Positions 46,383-56,285 are shown, numbered from the stretch's first letter. The stretch: DNA of 64,000 nucleotides from Bacteroides fragilis (GCF_019583405.1 NZ_SZUU01000004.1:310001-374000), one strand, 5' to 3'. Made by a program: numbers and translations. Notes: generated from the letters alone by a model not told the origin.

Positions 46383-47789
46383 TTATTGAGTTTTTGTCTT
46401 TAACGTAGAAGGTTGTGAAAGCCGCATACTGCTTACCACTGCTGCGACAAAAGCAAATCCGCTGCCTGCTATCAGACAGACCGCTGTACTTTTTTCGTGT
46501 ACTACGAAACTGAAGAGTAAAGCAACCAGCGTTGTACCGAATGTCTGTCCTAAAAGCCGTGCCATACCCAACATTCCGCTGGCTCCCCCCGAACGTTGTG
46601 TAGGGGCGGAAGAGATGATTGTACTGTTGTTGGGCGTCTGGAAAATACCGAAACCTGCACCGCAAAGCATCAATCGCAGAATGATACTGATGACCGATGA
46701 ATCTGCTGTTAATGTAGATAAAGAATAAAGCCCGATGCAGAATAATGCCATACCGATACTGCCCAGTATGCCGGGATGGATGCGCTCCACAAGGTATCCG
46801 GCTGCCGGTGCTGTCACCAATGTGGCGATGGGCCACGGAGTCAGCAGCAATCCCGTCATTACTTCGCTGTATCCCAGTGAGTTTTGCAGAAAAAAAGGAA
46901 GAGAAACCATAGCCAGCATCTGTGCCGTGAACGAACAGATGGAAGTCAGGATCGATAACCTGAAGATAGGTATTCCCAGCAGGTCGAGCGGTAAAAGAGG
47001 GGATGGCTGGTTCAGTTGCCTGTGGACATAATACGTGCCGACAATGGCCAATACAGCCAGTTGGATGGCTATATAATCGTTTTTCTCGTGATGGGCAAAT
47101 CCGTCCAGTGTATAGATAAGCAGTCCGAAGGTGATAGCGTTGGCTATGGCACTGAGCTTATCGAATTTCCGGTTGGAACGTTCTTCTTTTCTCGGCAGGT
47201 ACTTGCATCCCAATATCAGGGCTGCAAGTCCCAGAGGGACATTGATGGCAAACAACCAATGCCACGAGGCGATGGAAAGAATGCCGCTTGCCACCGAAGG
47301 TCCGGCTGCAGCCGATATGGCCACTACCATGGCATTGATCCCCATCCCTCTTCCTATCTGATTTCGGGGATAGATGGTACGTAACTGGGCAGTGTTGACA
47401 CTCGTGATGGCTGAGGCGCTGAAGCCCTGGAAAATGCGGGCAAGGGTCAGAGTCCAGAACGAATGGGAGAGGGCGCATATCAAGGAAGTGACTATGAACA
47501 TGGCAATGCCTGAAAGAAAGATCTTCCGGTATCCGTATATTTCGCCTAACGACGAAAACGAAAGCAGCGATATCACAATGGCGAGCTGATACCCGTTGAT
47601 GATCCAGGTTGTGACCGCAGGTGAAGTTCCGAAGTCGTGCGAGAGGGTCGGGAGTACTACATTGATGATATTGATGTCGAGCACCGACATACATAAGGCG
47701 AAAGAGATGCCGACAACTGCCCAGATGCGGCGATGGAGGGGGAGACCGTCAGTTTCGTCAATTTCCGAAGTTTGTGTAAGCTGAGCCAT
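46383..47789 (-). CDS. MFS transporter of the DHA2 (EmrB/QacA) type
   Basis: 468 aa from MAQLTQTSEIDETDGLPLH; the 59 extra codons upstream contain the promoter region and no helix. About fourteen hydrophobic helices, with SVLDINIINVVLPTLSHDFG and WIINGYQLAIV in helices 1-2, GYRKIFLSGI after helix 2, and the motif-C-like GPSVASGIL in helix 5, the marks of drug/proton antiporters with 14 helices. The substrate cannot be told. It is convergent with phnW and unlikely to be related to it. Confidence 0.88.
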   Translation of the reverse strand: MAQLTQTSEIDETDGLPLHRRIWAVVGISFALCMSVLDINIINVVLPTLSHDFGTSPAVTTWIINGYQLAIVISLLSFSSLGEIYGYRKIFLSGIAMFIVTSLICALSHSFWTLTLARIFQGFSASAITSVNTAQLRTIYPRNQIGRGMGINAMVVAISAAAGPSVASGILSIASWHWLFAINVPLGLAALILGCKYLPRKEERSNRKFDKLSAIANAITFGLLIYTLDGFAHHEKNDYIAIQLAVLAIVGTYYVHRQLNQPSPLLPLDLLGIPIFRLSILTSICSFTAQMLAMVSLPFFLQNSLGYSEVMTGLLLTPWPIATLVTAPAAGYLVERIHPGILGSIGMALFCIGLYSLSTLTADSSVISIILRLMLCGAGFGIFQTPNNSTIISSAPTQRSGGASGMLGMARLLGQTFGTTLVALLFSFVVHEKSTAVCLIAGSGFAFVAAVVSSMRLSQPSTLKTKTQ

Positions 47790-47814
47790 AAAGAACCTTT
47801 TAAAAGAACTGTCA

Positions 47815-47822
47815 CAAAGGTA
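47815..47822 (-). promoter_or_regulatory. -7 box of the MFS gene
   Basis: Minus-strand TACCTTTG, 25 bases before the chosen start. Confidence 0.5.
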
Positions 47823-47904
47823 AACAAAGTCAAGCTTCTTCGGTTTGAGAGGACAATGATATATAAGTTTTTTTAATTCATGAATTTCAGCGAGGCATGT
47901 AGCG

Positions 47905-48022
47905 GAAGTCTTTTTCGATACGGATGACACAGATTTACACTGGATCTTATTGTTGATAATCAGCAAAATGAATCAGCAATCCATGTAAATCTGTGTCATC
48001 TGTAGTTCTGCTTCCGATACGC
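47905..48022. repeat. intergenic palindrome, CCACAGA family, copy C
   Basis: GATGACACAGATTTACA (47923-47939) and its exact complement (47984-48000) form a 17-bp stem, with further outer pairing (GGAAG with CTTCC, CGGATG with CATCTG). It lies between the MFS promoter and the nrdG stop and could end nrdDG transcription. Confidence 0.75.
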
Positions 48023-48024
48023 CT

Positions 48025-48489
48025 TCATGTGTATGTCAGCCTGATAATCCTCTGATTACTGCTACCTCTGAATTCCAGATGTGGAGAGTAAAGTTCTTGT
48101 CTGAAGCGTCCGTCCACCAATACATCTATATAAGGTAGTACGGCAGCCAGTGCCGGATCTGCCTGAATCTCTTCGTACGTATATCCTGTATAGCACCAGA
48201 TATTCTGTCCTGTCTCTTCTTTTATCCTCCGGATAAGCGGAAGAAACGCTTCCGGGTTGTAAAGGGGATCTCCGCCGGAGAAAGTCACGCCATCCAGTAA
48301 CGGATTCGAATTGATTTCACGGATGATGCAGTCCAGACGCTTTTCTGTCAATTCATCTCCGGCCTGCGGATTCCAACTTTCCGGGTTATGACAACCCGGA
48401 CAGCCGTGCCGGCAACCTGCCAGATAGATGGAATACCGGATACCTTCTCCGTCGACAATCGTTTCCGGATATGTATAAAGTATATTCAT
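48025..48489 (-). CDS. nrdG: anaerobic ribonucleotide reductase activating protein
   Basis: Radical SAM enzyme that installs the glycyl radical on NrdD. The 154-aa product has the iron-sulfur motif CRHGCPGC (C26, C30, C33) followed by HNPESWNP, and the SAM-binding [12 protein letters not shown]. It lies seven bases downstream of nrdD, so the two are co-expressed. Confidence 0.96.
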   Translation of the reverse strand: MNILYTYPETIVDGEGIRYSIYLAGCRHGCPGCHNPESWNPQAGDELTEKRLDCIIREINSNPLLDGVTFSGGDPLYNPEAFLPLIRRIKEETGQNIWCYTGYTYEEIQADPALAAVLPYIDVLVDGRFRQELYSPHLEFRGSSNQRIIRLTYT

Positions 48490-48496
48490 GACTTTA

Positions 48497-50890
48497 TTAC
48501 AGATGCTTCACGCGATCTCTCTCTTCTGCCCGTTTGGCAGAGTTCCACGAACTCAGGTCGCCCGTCAGATAACCTGTGATGCGGCGCATGCGCAGGATAT
48601 TCTCACTTTGGCATACGGGACATTTATCGTAAATCACTCCCTTGTATCCGCAGTTGTGGCAGGTGTCTACCGGGTGGTTGATAGAACCGTAGCCGATGCC
48701 TTCGTCAAACATTACTTTTACGATCTTGGCAATGGCGCGTACGTTCTTCTGTGCCTCTCCGTCCAGTTCCACATAAGTGATGTGCCCTCCGCGGGTGATA
48801 GCGTGGAACGGAGCCTCTCTTTTTATTTTCTCTACAATGCTGATCGGTTCTTTTACATCCACATGGAAAGAATTGACATAATAATCGTTGTCTGTCACTC
48901 CTTTGATTTTTCCGTATTTACGGCGGTCCATACGGGTGAAACGTCCTGAAAGTCCTTCGGCGGGTGTAGCCAGCACCGAATAGTTCAGATTGTATTTGGC
49001 TTTGTATTCATCAGCCACCTTGTTGATTTCCAGCACGGCTTCATAAAGGGTGTCCCATGCCTTCTGGCTGTGTCCGTGTCCCTCTCCATAGAGAGCCACC
49101 ATGGCATTGTGTCCACCCAGGAAGCCGATACCCAGCGTACCACTGCGCAGCACGTCGCCTACTTGTTCGTTCGGGTTCAGGGCAGCTCCTCCTTTCCATA
49201 CATCATTTCCCATCATGAAGGGGAATTGGCGTGCCAGGGCTGTACGCTGATATTGATAGCGCTCGTAGAGTTGTTCGGCTATCAAGGTAGCCGTTTCATG
49301 TATCGATTCGATGAAAATTTCTTTAGCCTTTTTCTCGACGGCATCTTTATTGTGTCCGTCCTCCGTCATATTTTCCGCTTTGATACGGGCTTCAATGGCA
49401 AGGCGCGGCATATTCAGCGTGGTGAACGAAAGATTTCCGCGTCCCAAAGACGATTTCTCACCGGCTACATTCTCAAACACACGCGTGCGGCATCCCATGG
49501 TGGCCAGTTCGTAACGGTAACGTTGCGGGTCGTTGGCGTCCCATTTTTCGTTTTGGTTGAACGGGGCATCCAGGAACATGAAGTTAGGGAAGAGTGCTTT
49601 GGCCGTAGTGTGGCAGGCTTTCAGGAATAGGTCGAAGTTAGGTGCTTCAAACTTAATCTTCCCTTCCATGGCAGCATCGAAATTAGTCATTGCCTTCTGA
49701 TAATCGGCTTCCGTATACGACACTCCGTTTTTTATCTTGAATATCTGGATTGGGAATACCGGCACTTCTCCCCTTGTACCCAGCCCTTCTACGGTTGCTT
49801 TCAGTAATTCTTCAATCACCATGCGTCCTTCGGCCGAAGTGTCTGTTCCATAATTGATCGAACTGAACACCACCTGGTTTCCGCCGCGTGAGTGCATCGT
49901 GTTCAGGTTATGGATAAAGCCTTCCATGGCCTGGTGCGTATCTTTCTGAGTCTGCACAAATGCTTTCTCTATAATTTGGTTCAGATGTTCTTTGTCGATA
50001 TTGATCTGTAGGGCAGTCAGGGCCATGCGCAGCGTTTCGCGTTCCAGTTCCGATGCTTTGATGGACGACAGATGTTCGGCAATCACTGTACGGATAGCCT
50101 TTTCTTCTATTTCTTCACCCTTGTTCATCTGTACATAGAAGCTGATGAATGATGCCAGGTGTTTACGGAATGATTTGCTTACCCCTTTTGCCATAAAGAA
50201 GTCGAATGCCGGTATGGCCTGACCTCCGTGCTGTTCGTTCTGGTTAGTCTGGAAAATAATGGTAGCCAGGGTAGCATAGCTTTGAATGCTTTGCGGGGTA
50301 CGTATACTGCCGTTCTTGGTGCGGAATCCACGTTCGAAGAGGTCATCCATGTCATACTGGATGCAAGTCGTGGTTTTTGTCGGGTAGTAATCCAGGTCAT
50401 GGATGTGGATGTCTCCCAATTGGTGTGCTTCGGCAAAACGTTTCGGCAACAGATATTTATATGTATAGTCTTTGGTTACTTCCGAGGCAAATGTCATCAT
50501 CTGTCCGGCGGGGGTATGACTGCTCATATTGGCATTGCTCAGGTTGACATCGTTTTTATCGATAGCTACGATACCGTCCATCACATGCTTCATCTGGGTC
50601 TTTTTGTCTCGTTCGGTGTTTCGCCATTCCCGATAGATGATGTACTTTTTGGCTACTTCCGGACGAACCTTCATCAGCTCTTTTTCTACCAGGTCCTGAA
50701 TTTCTTCTACCGTAATGGTAGGAGATGCAAATTGTCCGATTACGTTCATCGTGATGTCAGCAATCAATTGCTGTTCATCATTGATTCCTGTGGCACTAAA
50801 CGCTTTTGATACAGCGTTCTTGATTTTACTGATGGAGAAGTCCTCCCTTTTACCATCTCGTTTGATGATACAAATTTCCGCGTAGTTCAT
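48497..50890 (-). CDS. nrdD: anaerobic ribonucleoside-triphosphate reductase (class III)
   Basis: Oxygen-sensitive reductase making dNTPs during anaerobic growth. 797 aa: amino-terminal ATP-cone (about 6-95; [20 protein letters not shown]), the reductase barrel, a four-cysteine zinc site (C744, C747, C757, C760), and the glycyl-radical loop RRITGYLTG with the radical on G773. All active parts are present. The 5' leader contains a cobalamin riboswitch (50940-51100). B12 therefore probably represses this B12-independent enzyme, which would make sense if a B12-dependent class II reductase exists elsewhere in the genome. Confidence 0.97.
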   Translation of the reverse strand: MNYAEICIIKRDGKREDFSISKIKNAVSKAFSATGINDEQQLIADITMNVIGQFASPTITVEEIQDLVEKELMKVRPEVAKKYIIYREWRNTERDKKTQMKHVMDGIVAIDKNDVNLSNANMSSHTPAGQMMTFASEVTKDYTYKYLLPKRFAEAHQLGDIHIHDLDYYPTKTTTCIQYDMDDLFERGFRTKNGSIRTPQSIQSYATLATIIFQTNQNEQHGGQAIPAFDFFMAKGVSKSFRKHLASFISFYVQMNKGEEIEEKAIRTVIAEHLSSIKASELERETLRMALTALQINIDKEHLNQIIEKAFVQTQKDTHQAMEGFIHNLNTMHSRGGNQVVFSSINYGTDTSAEGRMVIEELLKATVEGLGTRGEVPVFPIQIFKIKNGVSYTEADYQKAMTNFDAAMEGKIKFEAPNFDLFLKACHTTAKALFPNFMFLDAPFNQNEKWDANDPQRYRYELATMGCRTRVFENVAGEKSSLGRGNLSFTTLNMPRLAIEARIKAENMTEDGHNKDAVEKKAKEIFIESIHETATLIAEQLYERYQYQRTALARQFPFMMGNDVWKGGAALNPNEQVGDVLRSGTLGIGFLGGHNAMVALYGEGHGHSQKAWDTLYEAVLEINKVADEYKAKYNLNYSVLATPAEGLSGRFTRMDRRKYGKIKGVTDNDYYVNSFHVDVKEPISIVEKIKREAPFHAITRGGHITYVELDGEAQKNVRAIAKIVKVMFDEGIGYGSINHPVDTCHNCGYKGVIYDKCPVCQSENILRMRRITGYLTGDLSSWNSAKRAEERDRVKHL

Positions 50891-50939
50891 AACTTTAACT
50901 CCCGAAAGCTTTAGATTTTTTTTAATATGTTTACTTTTT

Positions 50940-51100
50940 CAGCAGGTCTTCTGACTTATCTCTCCCTCGCAACGCCTTCCCACGCTGGGCGCAGTGGCAT
51001 AGTGTGCGGATTCTCAGAGAATTACAGCAGCGGGTACTGTCGCCGATTTGCACAGCGTTCCCTCGTGACTAAACCTCTTTTTAGTGCTGAAATCTGCTAC
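50940..51100 (-). promoter_or_regulatory. cobalamin (B12) riboswitch upstream of nrdDG
   Basis: On the minus strand the conserved elements occur in order: P1 arm AGCAG at one end with CTGCT at the other, GGGAACGCTGTGCAAATC, GCGACAGTACCCGC with CTGTAA, GCCACTG, and the B12 box AGTCAGAAGACCTGC (50942-50956) close to the start of nrdD. The aptamer begins just after the promoter and ends about 50 bases before the nrdD ATG. The expression platform could be translational, since no clear terminator follows. Confidence 0.92.
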
Positions 51101-51107
51101 AAAGGTA
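51100..51107 (-). promoter_or_regulatory. -7 box of the nrdDG riboswitch transcript
   Basis: Minus-strand TACCTTTG right before the riboswitch P1 arm. No good -33 match. Confidence 0.5.
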
Positions 51108-51129
51108 ACAGTTAAAGCAATAAGTTGTT

Positions 51130-51204
51130 CTTGTTTTAACAAGAATTTTTGGAGAACTTTTCTTTCTTCCTGATACAGAAAGTTTTCCAAAACGGGAAAC
51201 TTTC
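51130..51204. repeat. two short hairpins after the hemolysin-III gene
   Basis: CTTGTTTTAACAAG (51130-51143) and GAAAGTTTTCC / GGGAAACTTTC (51178-51204) are self-complementary. They lie between the hemolysin-III stop and the nrdD promoter and may end transcription, though no long T-run follows. Confidence 0.45.
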
Positions 51205-51229
51205 GGGCATGAAATTTAAATGAAGTTTG

Positions 51230-51880
51230 CTAAAGAATCAGCCAGATAGCTATGATATGCCCTATGCTTCCGCCCAGACAAAACAGGTGAAAAACAGCAT
51301 GTGTATAAGGTTTTCGCAACGAATAAAATACGGCTCCCATGATGTAGGAAGCCCCTCCTCCGATAAGCCACCAGAAGGCGGGAGAAGCTCCGATGGCGGA
51401 GAGGCAGTCCATCAAAGGTTTCAGGGCTACCAGGATGGCAGAACCCATTCCGACGAAGCAGACTGTTTCAAGATTACTGTGTTCTTTCAGCTTTTTAAAG
51501 GCCAGTATGAAGCCTACGATGGCCGACAGCCATACGAAAGCGAATATTCCCCAGCCCCAGCCACCGGCATGGCGCAATACCAATAAGGTAAACGGGGTAT
51601 AAGTGCCTGCTATGTGCAGGTAGATGGCGCCATGGTCGAATTTGCGGAGAAGTTCTTTACGGCTGCCGGGTCTTGAACCGTGATACCAGGTAGAACTGAT
51701 ATAGGATGCCAGCATTCCTGCCAGGTAGACCAGCACACAACCTGCCGCCCAATAGGGATGTGGGTTGGCAAGTGCTTTTTCCAACAGAAAATATCCTGCG
51801 GTGATACCTAACAGAATACCTGCACCATGACTCAGGGTGTTGGATAATTCTTCGCCGTGTGAATATCGCTTGTTCTCCAT
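51230..51880 (-). CDS. hemolysin III / PAQR family membrane protein
   Basis: 216 aa with seven hydrophobic helices. Family marks: SNTLSHGAGILLGI in helix 1, SSTWYHGSRPG with the first His, FDHGAIYLHIAGTYTPF with the second metal-binding pattern, and AVFHLFCLGGSIGHI with the last His pair. Named for a Bacillus hemolysin, but homologues are mainly linked to membrane-lipid and fatty-acid fluidity control and ceramidase-like folds. Toxicity should not be assumed. Gene stands alone. Confidence 0.9.
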   Translation of the reverse strand: MENKRYSHGEELSNTLSHGAGILLGITAGYFLLEKALANPHPYWAAGCVLVYLAGMLASYISSTWYHGSRPGSRKELLRKFDHGAIYLHIAGTYTPFTLLVLRHAGGWGWGIFAFVWLSAIVGFILAFKKLKEHSNLETVCFVGMGSAILVALKPLMDCLSAIGASPAFWWLIGGGASYIMGAVFYSLRKPYTHAVFHLFCLGGSIGHIIAIWLIL

Positions 51881-51915
51881 TCGTGTGTATATAGGTGATG
51901 TGGTAGCAATTTAAT

Positions 51916-51970
51916 AAGATGACCGCAGATTTGAGAGTTTCGACACACCCTCTTAAAATCTGCGGTCATC
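51916..51970. repeat. intergenic palindrome, related to the CCACAGA family, copy F
   Basis: AAGATGACCGCAGATTTGAG (from 51916) pairs with the segment ending at 51970 (CTCTTAAAATCTGCGGTCAT), and the loop contains GACACACCCTC, shared with copy E. Position after ddh suggests terminator use. Confidence 0.7.
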
Positions 51971-52008
51971 CTTTCCTTTTTAGAAGTATCTTGTATCAGG
52001 CAGCAGAT

Positions 52009-52908
52009 TTATACCAGATGTCCGATCCATTCTTCGCGGTCGCCCGGCAACAGGTCGATTACCGGTACTTCCACCATGGTGTAGCATCCCGGTTGCTGCT
52101 TCATCGAAGCGCGTGCCACGCATACCAGTACCTGTGCGGTCAGTGCGGGATTATTGATGCGCATGTTGAATTCGAACAACTGATTCTGGGTTTTTCCCGA
52201 TACACCTTTGCGGGTCAGGTTTACACCGTGTCCCATGTCCAAGAGTGCATCCACGCTCGGCACTTGCTTTACGTGGGTTTCGTCGTTCACGAAATAAGCG
52301 TCCGATTTGATTGCGGCTGCCACGTCTTCAAATTTATATCCGTCTTTCAGTTCGATGTATACCATGCGGCGGTGGATTCCTGTTCCGGTAGGGATAGTCA
52401 TCGATAAAGCCGCTTTCACTCCGTCGATTGCTTTCACGGCTACCGTGTGGCCCATGCTCATACCCGGACCGAAGTTGGTGTAAGTGATGCCTTTGGGGGC
52501 GATTGCTTCGAGCATGGTGCGTACGATGGAGTCGCTTCCCGGATCCCATCCGGCCGAGATGATCGATACCGCCCCGTGTTCTTTGGCACAAGCACCCAGT
52601 TCACGGCGGAGATCTACGATTCCGGTGTGGATATCGAAACTGTCCACTGTATTGATTCCCATTGCGAGGATTTCTTTTGCGTATTTCTCAACGCTGCGGG
52701 TCGGAGTACAAAGAATAGCCACGTCTACTCCCTGAAGTTCCTTTATATCTTTAACTACTGCGTAATCATTCAGTTCAGCCGGTTTGTTCTCGGCACCTGC
52801 ACGACGAACCACACCTGCTATCTCAAAATCGGGAGCCGCTTGGAGGGCTTCCAGCACATAACGACCAATATTGCCATAACCTACGATGGCTGCTCTTACT
52901 TTTTTCAT
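52009..52908 (-). CDS. ddh: meso-diaminopimelate D-dehydrogenase
   Basis: NADP-dependent enzyme that makes meso-diaminopimelate in one step from tetrahydrodipicolinate, for lysine and the cell wall. 299 aa from [20 protein letters not shown]; eight residues of the longer frame are rejected as a weak upstream start. The Rossmann loop is GYGNIGRY, and the substrate region has [33 protein letters not shown] and the dimer segment [16 protein letters not shown]. Length and motifs fit the known enzyme well. Confidence 0.95.
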   Translation of the reverse strand: MKKVRAAIVGYGNIGRYVLEALQAAPDFEIAGVVRRAGAENKPAELNDYAVVKDIKELQGVDVAILCTPTRSVEKYAKEILAMGINTVDSFDIHTGIVDLRRELGACAKEHGAVSIISAGWDPGSDSIVRTMLEAIAPKGITYTNFGPGMSMGHTVAVKAIDGVKAALSMTIPTGTGIHRRMVYIELKDGYKFEDVAAAIKSDAYFVNDETHVKQVPSVDALLDMGHGVNLTRKGVSGKTQNQLFEFNMRINNPALTAQVLVCVARASMKQQPGCYTMVEVPVIDLLPGDREEWIGHLV

Positions 52909-52950
52909 CTTTTTATTGGTTTTGTTTAACACATTTCTTTATTTCGGTTG

Positions 52951-52958
52951 CAAAATTA
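52951..52958 (-). promoter_or_regulatory. -7 box of ddh
   Basis: Minus-strand TAATTTTG, 42 bases before the chosen start. Confidence 0.45.
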
Positions 52959-53039
52959 GTCATTTTCTTTGTTTTTGAGTCTCTTAGGGGTGTTAAAGTT
53001 AGTTTTTGTTATTCAAGGTTCGTGAAGCACAATATTTAT

Positions 53040-53047
53040 TATCTTTG
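53040..53047 (+). promoter_or_regulatory. -7 box of ruvA
   Basis: TATCTTTG, 19 bases before the chosen ATG; the longer frame starts upstream of it. Confidence 0.5.
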
Positions 53048-53066
53048 CGTTCTGATTATAACCATT

Positions 53067-53669
53067 ATGATAGAATACATCAAAGGCGAGATTGCCGAAC
53101 TGAGTCCGGCAACCGCAGTTATCGATTGTAACGGATTAGGATATGCCGTTAATATATCACTCAACACTTATTCTGCCATTCAGGGTAAGAGCAGTTGTAA
53201 ACTCTATATCTACGAAGCCATCCGCGAAGATGCTTACGTTTTATATGGCTTTGTCGACAAGCAGGAACGGGAACTTTTCCTGCTGCTGATTTCCGTTTCG
53301 GGCATTGGAGGAAACACGGCCCGCATGATTCTTTCCGCTCTTTCACCGGCCGAACTGGTAAATGTGATCAGTACCGAAAATGCCAATATGCTGAAGACGG
53401 TGAAGGGTATCGGACTGAAAACAGCGCAAAGGGTCATTGTCGATTTGAAAGACAAAATTAAAACGGGTGCTGTGGCTGCTGCCACCGGAGGAGTGACCGG
53501 TACATTGCTTCCGGCCATGAATGCGGAAGTGCAGGAAGAAGCCGTTGCCGCCTTGACGATGCTGGGCTTTGCCGCAGCGCCTTCTCAGAAAGTGGTGCTT
53601 GCCATTCTGAAGGAAGAGCCCGATGCTCCGGTGGAGAAAGTCATTAAGCTGGCTTTAAAAAGACTCTGA
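53067..53669 (+). CDS. ruvA: Holliday junction branch migration protein RuvA
   Basis: Binds four-way junctions and recruits the RuvB motor. 200 aa, the normal length, from [20 protein letters not shown]. An OB-fold (1-65) is followed by two helix-hairpin-helix motifs ([17 protein letters not shown] about 77-93; [22 protein letters not shown] about 112-133) and the small RuvB-binding domain at the end. ruvB is not adjacent. Confidence 0.95.
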   Translation: MIEYIKGEIAELSPATAVIDCNGLGYAVNISLNTYSAIQGKSSCKLYIYEAIREDAYVLYGFVDKQERELFLLLISVSGIGGNTARMILSALSPAELVNVISTENANMLKTVKGIGLKTAQRVIVDLKDKIKTGAVAAATGGVTGTLLPAMNAEVQEEAVAALTMLGFAAAPSQKVVLAILKEEPDAPVEKVIKLALKRL

Positions 53670-53694
53670 GAACAGGTATGTGGTATAAGGAGGG

Positions 53695-54189
53695 CTATAA
53701 AATTTTCTGATACATCCTCAAATCCAGTTTTTTGCCGAACTTTTCCGCTACCTGCCGGATGTTTGCGCAACACTCGAAGCCACATCTCTCAAATAGGCGG
53801 ATGCTGGCTTCGTTCTCTCCCGAAATCAGTGCCATTATGTTGCTGAAGCCTTCTTGCCGGATGATCTCTTCCAGTCGGAATATGGTTTGTTTTCCATACC
53901 CCTGACCTGTAAACTCCGGCTTCAGGTAGAGGGTCAGTTCTACCGAAATGCGGAAGGCTCCTCGGGGCTTGAAACGTGCGAAGTAGCAGAATCCACAGGG
54001 AGTTCCTTCGGGAGTTTCAATGATGAACGACCGGTAGACGGGATCGCCTACGGGGATGTAGTTTTTTAGTTCGTCGATGCTGGCGCAGTGTACAAAGTAC
54101 ACCACTGTCGTGTGGAGAGTGTAATAATCGTAGATGTCTTTTACAAAAGGCAAGTCGTTTTCCGTGAGCGTTCTGAGCGTAATATCCAT
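53695..54189 (-). CDS. GNAT family N-acetyltransferase
   Basis: 164 aa from MDITLRTLTENDLPFVKDIYDYY. Two ATGs further upstream are 15 and 27 bases away, at or above the predicted transcript start, so this start is preferred, though the first of them (54204) is possible. The acetyl-CoA signature is VELTLYLKPEFTGQGYGKQTI (motif A; GQGYGK). The overall pattern (YTLHTTVVYF, GFCYFARFKPRGAF) resembles phosphinothricin-type acetyltransferases, but the true substrate is unknown. Confidence 0.87.
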   Translation of the reverse strand: MDITLRTLTENDLPFVKDIYDYYTLHTTVVYFVHCASIDELKNYIPVGDPVYRSFIIETPEGTPCGFCYFARFKPRGAFRISVELTLYLKPEFTGQGYGKQTIFRLEEIIRQEGFSNIMALISGENEASIRLFERCGFECCANIRQVAEKFGKKLDLRMYQKIL

Positions 54190-54213
54190 TGCCGTAAAGT
54201 TCATTAATTGCCG

Positions 54214-54221
54214 CAAATGTA
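54214..54221 (-). promoter_or_regulatory. -7 box of the acetyltransferase gene
   Basis: Minus-strand TACATTTG, 24 bases before the chosen start; a forward -7 box lies 22 bases away. Confidence 0.5.
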
Positions 54222-54243
54222 GCTAATCTTATCAGAAAAGAAG

Positions 54244-54251
54244 TACTTTTG
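54244..54251 (+). promoter_or_regulatory. -7 box of the DUF3843 gene
   Basis: TACTTTTG, 25 bases before the start codon. Confidence 0.5.
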
Positions 54252-54276
54252 TTTCCGTAAATCAACACTCCAATTC

Positions 54277-55281
54277 ATGAAATTGCAAAAAATATATCGT
54301 CAACAGTGGATGGAAGCCCATCCACGCATGCAATCGGCAGATACCGATCAGTGGTACGTGGATTTTGCCAACAGGCTGTTGCCCGTATTTGAGAAGTCGG
54401 AGCTTGCCGGACAGATGATTCATAAGAACCGGGCTGTTCTCTATTTCACTTGGTATCTGGAAGATTGTGTGAATAATTCCGGTAGCTGGAATACATTCAT
54501 CCGGTTGCATAAACAGTTGTATGGACGTTTCCTGCCTTTTTACACACTGACAGAGTCGTATGCCGATGATGAAATAAATCCCGAGGATGTATCTTTTCTG
54601 CTGTGGACGCTTCTTTCTCCCGTCACGGATAGTTCTCCGTCTCCTTGGAATCCGTTTGACAGTTCTCTGCTTCAGCTCGCATCCGATGTATATGCGGTGC
54701 TCGATGCCCATTTTGAACAGGCTCCCCTTACCGGTGATGAATCCACGGAGTGGTTTCCGGATGTCCGTGCCCTGTTACCCCCTCCGGGTCCTGTTTTGGA
54801 TGTCTTGCCGGAAATGAATCTCCCCCGTGATGTAGCGAACTTCCTGAGTGCTTCCGGAGGAAAACAGATTGTATATTTAAAAGACTATGTTGATTTGCGT
54901 CGCTTCTGTGTCGATGCGTTGAAGTGGGCCGATGAAGACGATTCGTTAATGCCCGAGTTGGCCGATGAAGAAGATTTTGTGTTTTTTGCCAATCCGAAAG
55001 GTGTCTTGCTGGCTCCCAATATTGCCGCTTGTTTCCGCGACGAACGAAATCCGGAATATAATCCCGGGATTGCCGAACAAGAAGGGGCCGAATTGTTTTA
55101 TATTCCGGGACTTTGTCCCATCGACTTGTTGCACTATGCCATGCAGCACGGCTTATTGCCGGAGGTCGCTTTTCCTTTCGGGGATGGCAGGAGGCTGTTG
55201 CACGAGAACTGGGATTTCATAGCCCGCAGGTATTTAGGTAAATATTATAATGAAGATTTTTATGAAGAAGAGCGGAAATAG
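54277..55281 (+). CDS. DUF3843 family protein
   Basis: 334-aa soluble protein with no signal or membrane helix, acidic and rich in Trp, Tyr and Phe. Start YRQQWMEAHPRMQSADTDQWYVD and the later LLPEVAFPFGDGRRLLHENWDFIARRYLG are typical of the Bacteroidales family DUF3843, for which I know no function. A small basic reading frame overlaps its last 32 bases. Confidence 0.83.
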   Translation: MKLQKIYRQQWMEAHPRMQSADTDQWYVDFANRLLPVFEKSELAGQMIHKNRAVLYFTWYLEDCVNNSGSWNTFIRLHKQLYGRFLPFYTLTESYADDEINPEDVSFLLWTLLSPVTDSSPSPWNPFDSSLLQLASDVYAVLDAHFEQAPLTGDESTEWFPDVRALLPPPGPVLDVLPEMNLPRDVANFLSASGGKQIVYLKDYVDLRRFCVDALKWADEDDSLMPELADEEDFVFFANPKGVLLAPNIAACFRDERNPEYNPGIAEQEGAELFYIPGLCPIDLLHYAMQHGLLPEVAFPFGDGRRLLHENWDFIARRYLGKYYNEDFYEEERK

Positions 55282-55402
55282 CAGTGACCGTCCGGGTAGC
55301 GGACGTCCCAAAGCTTCGGGAGGCAAGAAACCTACCGGTAAGCGGATCGGAAAGTCGAAACCCTCAAAAGCCAATAACCAGCTGAACCGTAGGGTGAAAT
55401 AA
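55250..55402 (+). CDS. small basic protein overlapping the DUF3843 gene end
   Basis: 50 codons in a different frame from DUF3843, overlapping its last 32 bases; a second ATG at 55262 gives 46 aa. The product is extremely basic, full of Lys, Gly, Ser and Pro (RPGSGRPKASGGKKPTGKR, then GKSKPSKANNQLNRRVK), with no hydrophobic stretch. It resembles the disordered basic tails of RNA-binding proteins. The clean stop and compositional bias favour a real gene, but this needs homology support. Confidence 0.5.
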   Translation: MKIFMKKSGNSSDRPGSGRPKASGGKKPTGKRIGKSKPSKANNQLNRRVK

Positions 55403-55431
55403 GTTGTTATCTGTTATAAACAGGTTTTATT

Positions 55432-56133
55432 ATGAAATGGGAAAGTAGCTTGATGGAACATCTCCAATGGTCGGACACGATAACCAACCGGGAGAGTAAA
55501 GAGAGGTTGGCCCGTATGATTGCCATGCGCGTACAAGAAGGCGAGGTCATTGGGGCTGGCTCCGGATCGACCGTATATCTGGCATTGCTCGCTATTGCCG
55601 AAAGGATACGTACGGAGAATCTGCACGTCACCGTAATCCCTGCTTCGATGGAGATATCGATGGAGTGTGTCCGCTTGGGCATTCCGCAGACTACTTTATG
55701 GATGTGCCGTCCCGACTGGACTTTCGATGGCGCCGATGAAGTAGATGCCGACCGCAATCTGATCAAGGGAAGAGGCGGAGCGCTGTTCAAGGAGAAGCTG
55801 CTGATAAGCAACAGCAACCGTACTTTCATATTGGTAGACGAAAGCAAACAGGTTTCTTTTCTGGGAAGCCGTTTTCCTGTCCCCGTCGAAGTCTTTCCGA
55901 TGGCTTTGCCCTACGTAGAGAGGGAAATCCGGGCAATGGGTGCTTCACATACCCAACTGAGGCCGGCTAAAGGTAAAGATGGCCCTGTGATCACCGAAAG
56001 TGGAAACTTGATTCTCGATGCCTGGTTCAGCAATATTCATTCGTCTCTTGAAAAAGAAATCAAGTCGGTGACGGGTGTTATAGAAAACGGACTGTTTATG
56101 GGATATGATGTCGAGGTGATGGTAGCAAAATAA
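55432..56133 (+). CDS. rpiA: ribose-5-phosphate isomerase A
   Basis: Interconverts ribose-5-phosphate and ribulose-5-phosphate. The 233-aa product has GAGSGSTVYLALLAIAERI (phosphate loop), the catalytic TFDGADEVDADRNLIKGRGGALFKEK, and VPVEVFPMALPYVEREI. A start at the second ATG (MEHLQWSDT) is possible. It follows the small basic gene by 29 bases. Confidence 0.93.
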   Translation: MKWESSLMEHLQWSDTITNRESKERLARMIAMRVQEGEVIGAGSGSTVYLALLAIAERIRTENLHVTVIPASMEISMECVRLGIPQTTLWMCRPDWTFDGADEVDADRNLIKGRGGALFKEKLLISNSNRTFILVDESKQVSFLGSRFPVPVEVFPMALPYVEREIRAMGASHTQLRPAKGKDGPVITESGNLILDAWFSNIHSSLEKEIKSVTGVIENGLFMGYDVEVMVAK

Positions 56134-56167
56134 GATCGGAAACGGTTGATAGTACGAAAACTGAAGA

Positions 56168-56285
56168 GGATGTATCAAAACCCACCACAGAGTGACACAG
56201 AGGTGATTTTAAGTTGTTGATTATTAATAAAAAGACTCTGTGATACTCTGTGCTACTCCGTGGTGAAAAGAGTTATGACACATCC
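56168..56285. repeat. intergenic palindrome, CCACAGA family, copy D
   Basis: Outer arms GGATGTATCA and TGACACATCC; inner arms CCACCACAGAGTGACACAG (from 56182) and CTCTGTGCTACTCCGTGGTG (ending about 56265). It sits between the convergent rpiA and smalltalk genes. Confidence 0.7.

Noticed and set aside
51230..51880. Hemolysin III considered as a virulence toxin
   Set aside because: The family name is historical; the sequence fits PAQR-like membrane proteins involved in lipid homeostasis.
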